Shown in pieces: positions 10,082 to 19,285 of a stretch of 64,000 nucleotides of DNA. The stretch is taken from NCBI GenBank assembly GCA_000173115.1, contig ABVW01000001.1:62001-126000 (forward strand). Direction: 5' to 3'. The notes under the pieces were generated by a model. That model was not told the origin of the DNA, did no database searches, and was given only the letters and a program-made list of their open reading frames with translations. This stretch comes from Flavobacteria bacterium MS024-3C. Its GTDB lineage: Bacteria > Bacteroidota > Bacteroidia > Flavobacteriales > Flavobacteriaceae. Numbering within the stretch: the stretch's first letter is position 1; each line of letters opens with the position of its first letter. The position numbers and the translations under genes were made by a program.

Positions 10082-11392
10082 TTATTTTTTTCTCATAAAA
10101 ATAGAGATTGGTACCCCTGAAAAAGAGTAATGCTCTCTAATTTTATTTTCTAAATAACGCTTATAAGGTTCTCTAACGTATTGTGGCAAATTACAGAAAA
10201 AAGCAAATTGAGGGTAAGGAGTGGGTAATTGTGTACAGAATTTAATCTTCACATACTTCCCTTTATAAGCTGGTGGGGGGTAGTGCTCAATGAGGGGCAA
10301 CATAAACTCATTGAATTTTCTCGTTGGGATTTTTCGAGACCTATTTTCATAAACCTCCACGGCTGTTTCAATGGCTTTAAAAATACGTTGCTTGGTGACT
10401 ACAGACATGAAAATAATAGGCACGTCTACAAAAGGAGATATGGCTTCCTGTATTCTTTGGGTGTAAGCCTTAACGGTATTGGTTTCCTTGTCTTCTACCA
10501 AGTCCCACTTATTCACTAAAATGACAATCCCTTTATTGTTCCTTTGCGCCAACCAGAAAATATTTTCTACCTGTCCGTCAAATCCACGGGTTGCATCTAA
10601 AATTAAAATACAAACATCTGAGTGCTCTATAGCACGAACGGAGCGCATGACTGAATAAAATTCAAGGTCTTCTCTTACTTTGGCTTTCCTTCTAATACCT
10701 GCGGTGTCTACTAGGTTAAATTCAAAACCAAAGCGATTGTAACGGGTATCTATACTATCCCTTGTGGTTCCAGCTATATCTGTAACAATATAACGGTCTT
10801 CTCCAATTAGGGCATTGATAAAAGAAGATTTACCTGCATTTGGACGTCCCACAACGGCAAATCTTGGAAGGACCTCTTCCTCTTTTTGCTCCACTTCTTC
10901 AGGTAAAGCCAATACAAGCGCGTCTAGCAACTCTCCTGTTCCGCTCCCGCTAATACTAGCGATAGTGAAAAAATCTCCCAAACCTAGGTTGTAAAACTCT
11001 ACAGATTCTTCTATTCTTCTGGCATTGTCTACTTTATTAACAGCCAATAAAACAGGTTTTTTTACACGCCTTAATAATTTAGCCACGTCTTCATCCATCC
11101 CTGTAATGCCTGTCTCTACGTCTACCATGAAAATTATGGCGTCTGCTTCGTCTATGGCCAATTCAACCTGCTTGTCAATTTCTTTTTCAAAAACGTCGTC
11201 GCTTCCAAGCACGTAACCACCAGTGTCTATAACAGAAAACTCCCTTCCATTCCAATCACTTTTACCGTAGTGACGGTCTCTAGTCACCCCACTCACCGCG
11301 TCTACAATGGCTTCACGCCTTTGAATTAAACGGTTAAAAAAGGTAGACTTTCCTACATTTGGTCTTCCAACAATGGCTACAATAGCACTCAT
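10082..11392 (-). CDS. der: Ribosome biogenesis GTPase Der (EngA)
   Basis: A 436-residue protein with two consecutive GTPase domains. The first P-loop is GRPNVGKST (residues 9-17) and the second GRPNAGKSS (from G182), each followed by a DTxG switch and an NKxD base-recognition motif (NKVD, NKWD). A C-terminal KH-like domain ends in the basic tail FMRKK. Der is required for assembly of the 50S ribosomal subunit. The neighbouring era gene is a second ribosome-assembly GTPase. A 100-bp gap separates them, and der has its own -7 box, so der can be transcribed separately. Confidence 0.97.
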   Translation of the reverse strand: MSAIVAIVGRPNVGKSTFFNRLIQRREAIVDAVSGVTRDRHYGKSDWNGREFSVIDTGGYVLGSDDVFEKEIDKQVELAIDEADAIIFMVDVETGITGMDEDVAKLLRRVKKPVLLAVNKVDNARRIEESVEFYNLGLGDFFTIASISGSGTGELLDALVLALPEEVEQKEEEVLPRFAVVGRPNAGKSSFINALIGEDRYIVTDIAGTTRDSIDTRYNRFGFEFNLVDTAGIRRKAKVREDLEFYSVMRSVRAIEHSDVCILILDATRGFDGQVENIFWLAQRNNKGIVILVNKWDLVEDKETNTVKAYTQRIQEAISPFVDVPIIFMSVVTKQRIFKAIETAVEVYENRSRKIPTRKFNEFMLPLIEHYPPPAYKGKYVKIKFCTQLPTPYPQFAFFCNLPQYVREPYKRYLENKIREHYSFSGVPISIFMRKK

Positions 11393-11408
11393 ATTCTTAA
11401 ATTTGTTG

Positions 11409-11416
11409 CAAAAGTA
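11409..11416 (-). promoter_or_regulatory. -7 promoter box for der
   Basis: The minus strand reads TACTTTTG, an exact TAnnTTTG match, 17 bp upstream of the der ATG. This gives a very short leader. No good -33 partner was found. Confidence 0.5.
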
Positions 11417-11492
11417 CTACTTAATTTTTAAGGAATACCCATTGCGATTAGGCAAGTGTGAGATAATTATTTCTTGTAGAGGGGTTTAGGGC

Positions 11493-12380
11493 CTATTTTT
11501 GGTGGTAACCAAAACGACGCAATTGATGGGAATTACTCCGCCAATTCTTGTTTACCTTAACGTATAGTTCAATGTGTACCTGCTTGTCAAAAAACTTCTC
11601 CAAGTCTTTTCTAGCTTCCATTCCCACCCGTTTTAACGCTGCGCCTTTGTGTCCAATAATAATACCTTTTTGAGAATCGCGTTCCACCATAATCACGGCA
11701 CGCATTCTAATAATGTCGTCGTCTTCTAAAAACTCTTCTGTTTCTATCTCTACGGCATAAGGAATTTCTTTCTTGTAGTGTTGTAATATTTTCTCCCTGA
11801 TGGTCTCATTGACAAAGAAACGTTCGGGCTTATCGGTCAATTGGTCTTTGGGATAATAAGGGGGTGCTGCAGGCATTAGCTCTACCAATCTCAAAAACAC
11901 TTCTTTCACATTAAAGTTGTGAAGTGCAGAGATAGGATGAATTTCTGCATTGGGCAATTGTTCTTGCCAGTAGGCAATTTGCTCCTCTAAAATAGATTGT
12001 TCAGAAATATCCATCTTGTTGAGCAACAATAAAACGGGGATTTTTGATCCTTGGAGCTTCTTAAAGAACAGCTCATCTTTTAGGGTCTTCTCTCCCAGTT
12101 CAACCATATACACCAGAATGTCTGCGTCTTCAAAGGCAGATTTTACAAAGTCCATCATTGAAGCTTGTAACTCATAGGCTGGCTTTATAATTCCAGGGGT
12201 GTCTGAGAGGATCATTTGAAAATCTTCTCCATTGACAATCCCCAAGATCCTGTGTCTTGTAGTTTGGGCTTTAGAAGTAATAATAGACAACTTCTCCCCT
12301 ACAAAGGCATTCATGAGGGTAGATTTACCTACGTTAGGATTCCCTATAATGTTTACAAAACCTGCTTTATGTTCACTCAT
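11493..12380 (-). CDS. era: GTPase Era
   Basis: The 295-residue protein has an Era-type GTPase domain with P-loop GNPNVGKST (residues 13-21), DTPG (switch II) and NKMD. A C-terminal KH domain follows, with the segment IIGHKGAALKRVGMEARKDL that binds the 3' end of 16S rRNA. It acts in 30S subunit maturation. Its start lies 8 bp inside the end of the upstream symporter gene, so the two are translationally linked, although they have no obvious functional connection. Confidence 0.97.
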   Translation of the reverse strand: MSEHKAGFVNIIGNPNVGKSTLMNAFVGEKLSIITSKAQTTRHRILGIVNGEDFQMILSDTPGIIKPAYELQASMMDFVKSAFEDADILVYMVELGEKTLKDELFFKKLQGSKIPVLLLLNKMDISEQSILEEQIAYWQEQLPNAEIHPISALHNFNVKEVFLRLVELMPAAPPYYPKDQLTDKPERFFVNETIREKILQHYKKEIPYAVEIETEEFLEDDDIIRMRAVIMVERDSQKGIIIGHKGAALKRVGMEARKDLEKFFDKQVHIELYVKVNKNWRSNSHQLRRFGYHQK

Positions 12381-13734
12381 TGTTGTGCTTGGCTAAATAT
12401 TTTTTTGTGGCAGCATTTACCTTAGGGGCCAGATAAAGGACCGCAATCATGTTTGGAATACACATGAGTGCAAAGGAGAGATCTATTAAATTAATCACAA
12501 GATCTAAAGACGCTACCGCTGCAAAGGTAATACTAAGCACGTAAATGTAGTTATAGTATGGCCCTATTTTAGCGTTGGTCAAAAAAGAAAGGCACTTTGT
12601 TCCGTAATAAGAGTAGGTAAATAAGGTAGAAAGGGCAAAAGCACTGACCACCAACATAAGCAATACATCTCCGTAACCATACAAAGAGGTCTTAAAGGCC
12701 AAAAGGGTCATTAAAATTCCATTGGTCTCCTCTGACAAGTATGCGCCACTAACAATAATGACAAGGGCGGTAAGGGTGCATACAATAATGGTATCTATAA
12801 AAGGACCTAACATGGCCACCAAGCCCTCCTGAATGGGTTCATTGGTTTTAGACTGTCCATGAAACATAGGTGCTGTTCCTACTCCAGCCTCATTAGAAAA
12901 AACAGCCCTTCGAATACCAATTATAACGAGGCCCCAAAAACCACCTTTTACGGCTGTTTCCATATTAAAAGCCTCTGAAAAAATGAGTTTAAAGGCAGGG
13001 AAGATTTCACCCGCATTCTGAAACATAATAAAAACCACCGCTAATAAATAAACCACCACCATAAACGGCACAATGGCTGTAGCTACTTTAGCAATTTTTT
13101 TAAGCCCTCCAAATACCACAAAAGAAGTGGCAATAGTAAGTATTATACCTATAAGCACCTTCCAATGAAAAACAGACATCTCATAAATATTGACCTGTGG
13201 CCTAACAACGTCAATCAAGGTTTGGGTAAATTGGTTGGCGGTAAAAGCAGGAAGGACGCCAAAAAGCCCCGCAATAGAAAAGAAAATAGCCATAGGTTTG
13301 GCCTTTTTTCCCATGCCTTGGATCATATAATACATGGGGCCACCTTGTAAAGTGCCTAAAGAATCTGTTCCCCTAAACATGACCGCAAGGCTACAAGAGT
13401 AAAACTTAATCCCCATACCAATCAATGCTGTAATCCAAATCCAGAATACCACACCAGGACCGCCCAAGTAAATGGCAATAGCCACACCCGCTATATTTCC
13501 CATACCTACTGTGGCCGCCACGGCCGACGACAATGCCTGCAAATGAGACACCTCTCCCGGATCATCCTTATGGTCGTACTTCCCTCGGGTAATATCTAGC
13601 GCATGCTTAAAATACCTAAATGGCAGCAACTTGGAGTAAACCGCTAAAAACAGTCCACCACCCACAACTAAAAAAAGCATGACCCATTCCGTATAAGGCA
13701 ATACACTGCTTAAAAAATCATTCACCAATTCCAT
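12373..13734 (-). CDS. Alanine/glycine:cation symporter (AGCS family)
   Basis: A 453-residue polytopic membrane protein. The AGCS signature appears as AVAATVGMGNIAGVAIAIYL and the later block GGPMYYMIQGMGKKAKP, with NEAGVGTAPMFHGQSKTNEP in the second half. The family imports alanine or glycine with Na+ or H+ across the inner membrane. The 3' end overlaps era by 8 bp. It diverges from the GH13 lipoprotein gene across about 85 bp. Confidence 0.93.
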   Translation of the reverse strand: MELVNDFLSSVLPYTEWVMLFLVVGGGLFLAVYSKLLPFRYFKHALDITRGKYDHKDDPGEVSHLQALSSAVAATVGMGNIAGVAIAIYLGGPGVVFWIWITALIGMGIKFYSCSLAVMFRGTDSLGTLQGGPMYYMIQGMGKKAKPMAIFFSIAGLFGVLPAFTANQFTQTLIDVVRPQVNIYEMSVFHWKVLIGIILTIATSFVVFGGLKKIAKVATAIVPFMVVVYLLAVVFIMFQNAGEIFPAFKLIFSEAFNMETAVKGGFWGLVIIGIRRAVFSNEAGVGTAPMFHGQSKTNEPIQEGLVAMLGPFIDTIIVCTLTALVIIVSGAYLSEETNGILMTLLAFKTSLYGYGDVLLMLVVSAFALSTLFTYSYYGTKCLSFLTNAKIGPYYNYIYVLSITFAAVASLDLVINLIDLSFALMCIPNMIAVLYLAPKVNAATKKYLAKHNNE

Positions 13735-13792
13735 CTAAAAGTTTTAGTTAAGGGCAAGATAGGAAAAGTGGGTAGAACTCCCATAAGAATCC

Positions 13793-13800
13793 TATATTTG
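13793..13800 (+). promoter_or_regulatory. -7 promoter box for the GH13 gene
   Basis: TATATTTG matches TAnnTTTG and lies 18 bp before the ATG at 13819. No convincing -33 TTG was found. Confidence 0.5.
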
Positions 13801-13818
13801 AAATGATCAAAAGCCTCC

Positions 13819-15240
13819 ATGATGAAAAAATTAATTCTTTTAGCACTCTTTTCTTTCGTGTTTTTATATGCCTGTAAAGAAACTCCAACCAATCCAAAAA
13901 TAAGCACTAGCATAGCAGCCGTTGGTACTGATATGGCAGAAAATGCTGTAATTTATGAGGCCAATATAAGACAGTACTCTCCTGAGGGCACTTTCAATGC
14001 ATTCACAAAAGACATTCCCCTTCTAAAGGAATTAGGGGTCAAAATTATTTGGGTCATGCCCATAAATCCCATCTCCAAAGTAAAACGCAAAGCCAAAGGA
14101 GATTTATTCACTTCTGACATTGAAGACCCCGCTGAGAGAGAAAAATATTTAGGAAGTTACTATGCTGTGTCCGACTACAAAGCCATTAATCCAGAATTTG
14201 GAAGTTTAGAAGATTTTAAAGATCTGGTAGCAACAGCCCATAAAAATGACATTTATGTTATTTTAGACTGGGTGCCCAATCATACAGGCTGGGACCACCC
14301 ATGGATTTATGAGCACCCAGATTACTACACCCAAAATGAAGCAGGAGAAATCATTGACCCTTCCAACCCAGAAACGGGAGCATCTTGGGGTTGGACGGAC
14401 ACGGCAGATCTGAACTACAGCAATCCAGCAATGAGAACAGCCATGATAGACGCCCTTAGGTATTGGGTTAAAACCGCAGATATTGATGGCTACAGAATGG
14501 ATGTGGCACACCAAGTACCTGTAGCCTTTTTTGAAAAAGCCACCGCAAGTCTCCAGGAGATAAAACCAGTATTTATGTTAGCAGAGGCAGAACAGCCCAA
14601 TCTCATGGAAAAAGCTTTTGATATGCATTACGCCTGGGAATTTCACCATTTGTTGAACGACATTTCTAAGGGCCACAAAAACCTGACAGAATTAGACGCA
14701 TATTTAAGTAAAATGGACACCGTCTTGGCGGCAGACGACATTAACATGAACTTTATTACCAACCATGATGAAAACTCTTGGGCGGGTACTTTAGCAGAGC
14801 GTATGCCAGCGCAAAAAGAAATATTTACGGCCCTAATATATACCCTACCAGGTATGCCGCTAATTTACAGTGGCCAAGAATACGACTTGGACCACCGTTT
14901 AAAATTTTTTGAAAAAGATTCTTTTCCCAAAACCAAGGGCGCCTATTTTGAGCTTCTTAAGAAGCTCGGTGCGCTTAAAAAATCGCACCCCGCCTTAAAC
15001 GGCGGAAAATCTGCTGCTGCCTACAAGAGATTGAAAACGGAAAATTCGAATATTTTTGCTTTTAAACGAGGAAAAGCGGGGAGGGAAATGTGTTTTATAG
15101 GCAATTTCTCCAACGAGACACAACAAGTACAAGTGGGCTATGGAAAACTGTATACAGATTACCTGCAAGGGGAAACCTTATACCGTGAAAATGCCCCAAT
15201 TGAATTAGCGCCTTGGGGCTTTAAAATCATTATAGAATAA
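13819..15240 (+). CDS. GH13 alpha-amylase family lipoprotein
   Basis: A 473-residue glycoside hydrolase family 13 enzyme with a lipoprotein signal ending in LYAC (Cys19), so it is anchored in a membrane and exported. Catalytic residues of the (beta/alpha)8 barrel are visible: nucleophile D228 in DGYRMDVAH, acid/base E256 in LAEAEQ, and transition-state stabiliser D317 in FITNHDENSW. The early block DIYVILDWVPNHTGWDHPWI is conserved region I. Preferred substrate (starch, malto-oligosaccharide or another alpha-glucan) is not readable. It is next to a MarR regulator and a SusC/SusD pair, which suggests joint use of an alpha-glucan, although the GH13 gene has its own promoter. Confidence 0.93.
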   Translation: MMKKLILLALFSFVFLYACKETPTNPKISTSIAAVGTDMAENAVIYEANIRQYSPEGTFNAFTKDIPLLKELGVKIIWVMPINPISKVKRKAKGDLFTSDIEDPAEREKYLGSYYAVSDYKAINPEFGSLEDFKDLVATAHKNDIYVILDWVPNHTGWDHPWIYEHPDYYTQNEAGEIIDPSNPETGASWGWTDTADLNYSNPAMRTAMIDALRYWVKTADIDGYRMDVAHQVPVAFFEKATASLQEIKPVFMLAEAEQPNLMEKAFDMHYAWEFHHLLNDISKGHKNLTELDAYLSKMDTVLAADDINMNFITNHDENSWAGTLAERMPAQKEIFTALIYTLPGMPLIYSGQEYDLDHRLKFFEKDSFPKTKGAYFELLKKLGALKKSHPALNGGKSAAAYKRLKTENSNIFAFKRGKAGREMCFIGNFSNETQQVQVGYGKLYTDYLQGETLYRENAPIELAPWGFKIIIE

Positions 15241-15281
15241 GGGTTTTAATTTAAGACTAATAGGTTGTTTTAGAAAAAAAG

Positions 15282-15302
15282 AGGTATTATTTTATACCTT
15301 TG
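15282..15302 (+). promoter_or_regulatory. MarR-gene promoter with overlapping operator-like inverted repeat
   Basis: AGGTAT (15282-15287) and ATACCT (15294-15299) form a perfect 6-bp inverted repeat with a 6-nt spacer. The right arm overlaps the -7 box TACCTTTG (15295-15302). A repressor bound here would block transcription of the MarR gene directly downstream, so autoregulation is likely (inference). Confidence 0.55.
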
Positions 15303-15330
15303 TACTTTACTCAAAAAAAACATTTCGCGC

Positions 15331-15819
15331 TTGAATTCTAAAAAATACTCCGAGATCATGTCTAGTGTACGCAAAATTGTACGCGCCGTAAACTTAGAAT
15401 CTAAGCGTATAGAAAAGAATTTTGGTATTAGTATTCCCCAATTGCTAACCCTTAAGTACTTAAACGAATCTCCTGAATACAGAAGTACCATGAGAAATCT
15501 GAGGGAGGTGCTTTCTTTAAACGCCAGTACGGTTACGGGAATTATTTCTCGATTAGAGTCTAAAGGCTACATTGCGAGACTACCAGACCCAAAAGACAAA
15601 AGAAGTACGCCCATAATACTTACTTCTAAAGGATCTGCCCTAGTGAAAACGACCAATGTTTCCCTACACGAAAGAATTTCTAAAAATCTAGAAGCCACTT
15701 CTGACGCCGAATATCAAAATATCCTGGGCTCTTTTGAGACCATTATTAACTTTCTCAATATTGAAGATTTAGATGCTGCACCTATTATCACTGGTCCTGC
15801 AGATATTTCAGAGTATTAA
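15331..15819 (+). CDS. MarR family winged-helix transcriptional regulator
   Basis: The 162-residue protein has the MarR fold: a dimerisation helix (IVRAVNLESKRIEKNFGIS), the recognition helix region LSLNASTVTGIISRLESKGY, and the wing IARLPDPKDKRSTPIILTSKG. The chosen start is a TTG at 15331, because family members usually carry about ten residues ahead of the first helix. The ATG at 15358 would give a 153-residue protein and remains possible. It lies between the GH13 gene and susC/susD, so it may control these, its own promoter, or both. The effector is unknown. Confidence 0.88.
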   Translation: MNSKKYSEIMSSVRKIVRAVNLESKRIEKNFGISIPQLLTLKYLNESPEYRSTMRNLREVLSLNASTVTGIISRLESKGYIARLPDPKDKRSTPIILTSKGSALVKTTNVSLHERISKNLEATSDAEYQNILGSFETIINFLNIEDLDAAPIITGPADISEY

Positions 15820-15855
15820 TCCCCTATTAAGCCGTATTTCTTAAAATTTTATTAA

Positions 15856-15884
15856 AGCCCCTAAGGCCAGTCTTAGCAGGGGCT
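15856..15884. terminator. Hairpin after the MarR gene
   Basis: AGCCCCT (15856-15862) pairs with AGGGGCT (15878-15884) as a 7-bp G+C-rich stem. No T-run follows on the plus strand, so intrinsic termination is weakly supported; a run of T/A precedes it for the minus strand. Confidence 0.35.
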
Positions 15885-15897
15885 CACAAGACTATAT

Positions 15898-15961
15898 AGT
15901 TTCTACAGAAAACAATATAGTGCTATAATGTTTTCTATGGAAACTAAAATGAGTACTTTTG
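15898..15961 (+). promoter_or_regulatory. susC promoter region with a 48-bp imperfect palindrome
   Basis: Arms 15898-15920 and 15923-15945 are inverted copies matching at 20 of 23 positions around a 2-nt centre, with a core AGAAAACA / TGTTTTCT. Nine bases downstream is TACTTTTG (15954-15961), an exact TAnnTTTG -7 box, 18 bp before the preferred susC start. The palindrome therefore covers the -33 region and is well placed to be a regulator site. A second small palindrome ACTATATAGT (15891-15900) overlaps its left edge. Confidence 0.6.
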
Positions 15962-15978
15962 TGCAAAATTTAATTTTC

Positions 15979-18900
15979 ATGAACAACAAAAACAAACATC
16001 TACTGCTTTTAATGCTAACTATTTTTATGAGTATTTCCGGATATTCACAAGACATAATCAGCGGAGTAGTAAGCGACAAAGACGGAATTCCAATGATTGG
16101 TGCAACGGTATTGATCCAAGGCACAAACCGTGGAACAACGACAGATTTTGACGGTAAATTTTCAATAGAAACTACTGAGGCAGTTTCTTTAAAAATCACT
16201 TATGTTGGGTTTAAAGCAACTTATATAAAAGCAGTCCCTGGAGCGGTGCTTCAAATTACGCTAGAGGCATCTAATGCCTTAGATGAAGTAGTACTTACAG
16301 CGCTTGGCATAAAGAGAGAAGAAAAAGCTTTGGGGTATTCAGTACAAGGAATTACCGCTAGCGAAATTAGCCAAGTAAAAGCCACCAATGTAGTGAATGC
16401 CTTGGCTGGAAAAGTAGCTGGAGTGAGCATTACGGGATCTTCAGCTGGTCCGTCTGCCTCTTCTAATATTACCATAAGGGGTGCTTCTTCTTTAATGGGA
16501 AACAACCAACCATTATTTATTGTGAACGGCATGCCTATTACCAATGACCTCTATACTTTTGACGACGGTCTAAACGGCTCTACTAGTATTGACTTTGGAA
16601 ACGCTGCGCAAGTAGTGAACTCAGACGACATTGAAAATATTTCTATTCTTAAAGGACCTGCAGCCTCTGCCCTATACGGGTCTAGAGCAGCCTCTGGAGT
16701 AATCCTTATCCAGACAAAAACCGGAAAGAACAATGGAGATCCATTCAGCGTTGAACTCAATAGCTCTGTATTATTTTCTAGCCCATTAAAGTTACCTAAC
16801 TACCAGAACGAATACGGTGCTGGTGGAGGGGGTAAATATTCTTACCTCAACGGGTCTACCTATATAGGCGCCAATGAAAACTACGACGCCTATGGTGAAA
16901 ACTGGGGGCCTAGAATGAATGGACAACTCATTAAACAGTTTAATTCTGACGGAGAAGCGGTGCCATTTACACCAGCGCCAAACAACATTAGAGACTTTTA
17001 CGAAACGGCGCTTACCCATATTACCAATGTTGCTGTAAACACCAGTTCACAGGACGCTAACAGTAGGTTTTCTTATACCCATTTAGGGAATGACGGCCTG
17101 ATTCCTAATACAGGTTTAGAAAGAAATACTTTTCAAACCAGTATTAATAGGTCTTTGTTTGACAACAAATTAAATATTGGCTTTAACAATATGTTTGTGA
17201 GGTCTACCTCAGACAACATACCAAATTCTGGTTACGATGAATCTTCCTCTGTAATGTACGGATGGCTATGGCTGCCGAGACAAGTAGCTATTAATGACCT
17301 AAGAGATTACTGGCAGCCAGGACAAGAAGGGGTAGAACAGCGTTATGCAGAAAACCTCTGGGTCAATAATCCTTGGTTTATTGCCTATGAAAATACCAAT
17401 GCTTTTCAAAGCAATAGAAACATTTCTAACATTAACCTGGACTATCAAATTAACGACTACGCTAACTTGCGTTTCCGTTATGGAGTAGATTATGTAGACG
17501 AGCAAAGACAATACAAAAGGGCCCCTTCTACAAAAGGAGTGCTCAATGGAAGTTATAGGGAAGATGAGATTAGTTTTAGAGAGAGCAACGCAGAATGGCT
17601 GTTGTCTTTAAATCCCACACCCAACGAATCTAATCTGATAGATGTAGATTTAAAAGTAGGTGGAAACCTCATGTCACAACAAGCAAATTTTTCTGTGGCC
17701 AACAACCCAGAGCTACAAAACTTTGGTACAGATCCATCTGTGTATACCTTATCTAATGCCAGATCTGGTGTACTTGTGGAATCTCAAAAAACCAACGCCA
17801 AGCTAAATTCTGTTTTTGGTTTGTTGAGTCTGGATTACGACAACAAGGTATATCTAGATCTTACCTACAGAAACGACTGGGCTAGTACTCTAGTTAACCC
17901 ACTCACTGGGAAAGCCAACTCTTCATTTAGTTATGGTTACCCCTCTGCCTCTACTTCTGTATTGGTTTCTGATATATTTAATATGCCAGAAAGTATTCAG
18001 TTTTTAAAATTAAGGGCTTCTTACGCAGAAGTGGGTAATGGTGCGCCAGCTTATTCTTTTGGAAACAGCTATACACCACAAGCCCCTTTTGGAAACCAAC
18101 CGGTTTTCACCACAAATAGCAGTATATCCGATCCAGATTTAAAAAACGAATCTACAAAAGCCAAAGAAATTGGGCTAGATCTTAGAATGTTTGACGGTTT
18201 AATAAACTTAGACATGGCGGTCTATAAAATGAATAGTTACGATCAGATCATTCAATTGCCTGTTGCCAAAACAAGCGGATACGATTACACCCTGACCAAT
18301 GGAGGGGAAATTAGCAATGCTGGTATTGAAATTGCACTTGGAATTGAAGCCATTAGAAGTGAAGACTTTAATTGGAGCTCCCAAATTAACTTTAGTAAAA
18401 ACAGGGCCATAGTAGAAACCTTACCAGAAGTCATTCAAGGAGGAAGGTATTCAATTATAGCAGATGTTTTCCCTGGAGATGAGGGCGGTTCTGACTTAGA
18501 ATATGTAGCAGAAGAAGGCCAATTATTAGGCCAATTATACGGTCTTGGATTTCAGAGAGGTCCAGATGGACAGATTATTCATGAAAACGGATTGCCTTTA
18601 CATACCACGGAAAAGGTATCGGCTGGTTCCTACCAGCCAGATTTTAGACTGGGGGTTTACAACAACTTTCAATATAAAAATTTGAGCTTGGGTATTTTAT
18701 TTGACGGTCAAGTGGGTGGTCAAATTTACTCTAGATCTCATGCTTTATACGCTACTGCTGGAACTATCGTCAATGACGACGACCCTAACTTAGCCCTTTC
18801 TACCTTAGAGGGTAGAACCACATATAGCGTAGATTATGACAACTCCGGAAATCCGGTATACACCTTAGAACAAGAAGGCAGTGTTGTTGGTCCTGGTGTT

Positions 18901-19281
18901 ATGTACGACGCGAGTGGTAACCTTGTACCTAATACAGTAGCTGTTCCAGCTGGTGGTGCTGGGTATACGGGGTATTTCTACAACTACTACGGAAATGGAT
19001 TCAACCGAGATAATATTGAGGCGGCTACCTATGACGCAACCTACTTTAAATTACGTGAACTGAGTATTTCTTATGACGTGCCTGAAAAAGTATTCAAAAG
19101 CCTTGGTTTAAAGCAGGCTAGAATTTCTATTATTGGAAGGAACTTATTGCTCTTTTCAAAAGTACCTTCTATTGATCCAGAGACCTTCTCTATCAGAAAT
19201 GGTGTCTTTGTCAATGGGTTTGAGAGTACCTCAATTCCAAGCCAAAGAAGTATTGGTGTAAACGTAAATTTAAAATTTTAA
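15979..19281 (+). CDS. SusC/RagA family TonB-linked outer-membrane protein
   Basis: About 1100 residues. It has a signal peptide (ending near SISGYSQ), a CarboxypepD_reg-like domain (DIISGVVSDKDGIPMIGATV onward), the SusC-specific box VVLTALGIKREEKALGYS, a plug domain (FIVNGMPI, LKGPAASALYGSRAASGVI) and a large TonB-dependent barrel. It forms the outer-membrane channel that imports glycans or other nutrients captured by its SusD partner, powered by TonB/ExbBD. The start at 15979 was preferred over an in-frame ATG at 15928 because the latter would place the -7 box inside the gene and hide the signal peptide. It is followed 4 bp later by susD. Confidence 0.95.
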   Translation: MNNKNKHLLLLMLTIFMSISGYSQDIISGVVSDKDGIPMIGATVLIQGTNRGTTTDFDGKFSIETTEAVSLKITYVGFKATYIKAVPGAVLQITLEASNALDEVVLTALGIKREEKALGYSVQGITASEISQVKATNVVNALAGKVAGVSITGSSAGPSASSNITIRGASSLMGNNQPLFIVNGMPITNDLYTFDDGLNGSTSIDFGNAAQVVNSDDIENISILKGPAASALYGSRAASGVILIQTKTGKNNGDPFSVELNSSVLFSSPLKLPNYQNEYGAGGGGKYSYLNGSTYIGANENYDAYGENWGPRMNGQLIKQFNSDGEAVPFTPAPNNIRDFYETALTHITNVAVNTSSQDANSRFSYTHLGNDGLIPNTGLERNTFQTSINRSLFDNKLNIGFNNMFVRSTSDNIPNSGYDESSSVMYGWLWLPRQVAINDLRDYWQPGQEGVEQRYAENLWVNNPWFIAYENTNAFQSNRNISNINLDYQINDYANLRFRYGVDYVDEQRQYKRAPSTKGVLNGSYREDEISFRESNAEWLLSLNPTPNESNLIDVDLKVGGNLMSQQANFSVANNPELQNFGTDPSVYTLSNARSGVLVESQKTNAKLNSVFGLLSLDYDNKVYLDLTYRNDWASTLVNPLTGKANSSFSYGYPSASTSVLVSDIFNMPESIQFLKLRASYAEVGNGAPAYSFGNSYTPQAPFGNQPVFTTNSSISDPDLKNESTKAKEIGLDLRMFDGLINLDMAVYKMNSYDQIIQLPVAKTSGYDYTLTNGGEISNAGIEIALGIEAIRSEDFNWSSQINFSKNRAIVETLPEVIQGGRYSIIADVFPGDEGGSDLEYVAEEGQLLGQLYGLGFQRGPDGQIIHENGLPLHTTEKVSAGSYQPDFRLGVYNNFQYKNLSLGILFDGQVGGQIYSRSHALYATAGTIVNDDDPNLALSTLEGRTTYSVDYDNSGNPVYTLEQEGSVVGPGVMYDASGNLVPNTVAVPAGGAGYTGYFYNYYGNGFNRDNIEAATYDATYFKLRELSISYDVPEKVFKSLGLKQARISIIGRNLLLFSKVPSIDPETFSIRNGVFVNGFESTSIPSQRSIGVNVNLKF

Positions 19282-19285
19282 GAAG

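Noticed and set aside
15928..15978. Longer N-terminus for SusC from ATG 15928
   Set aside because: It would place the -7 box inside the coding region and precede the true signal peptide, and it lies inside the palindrome.
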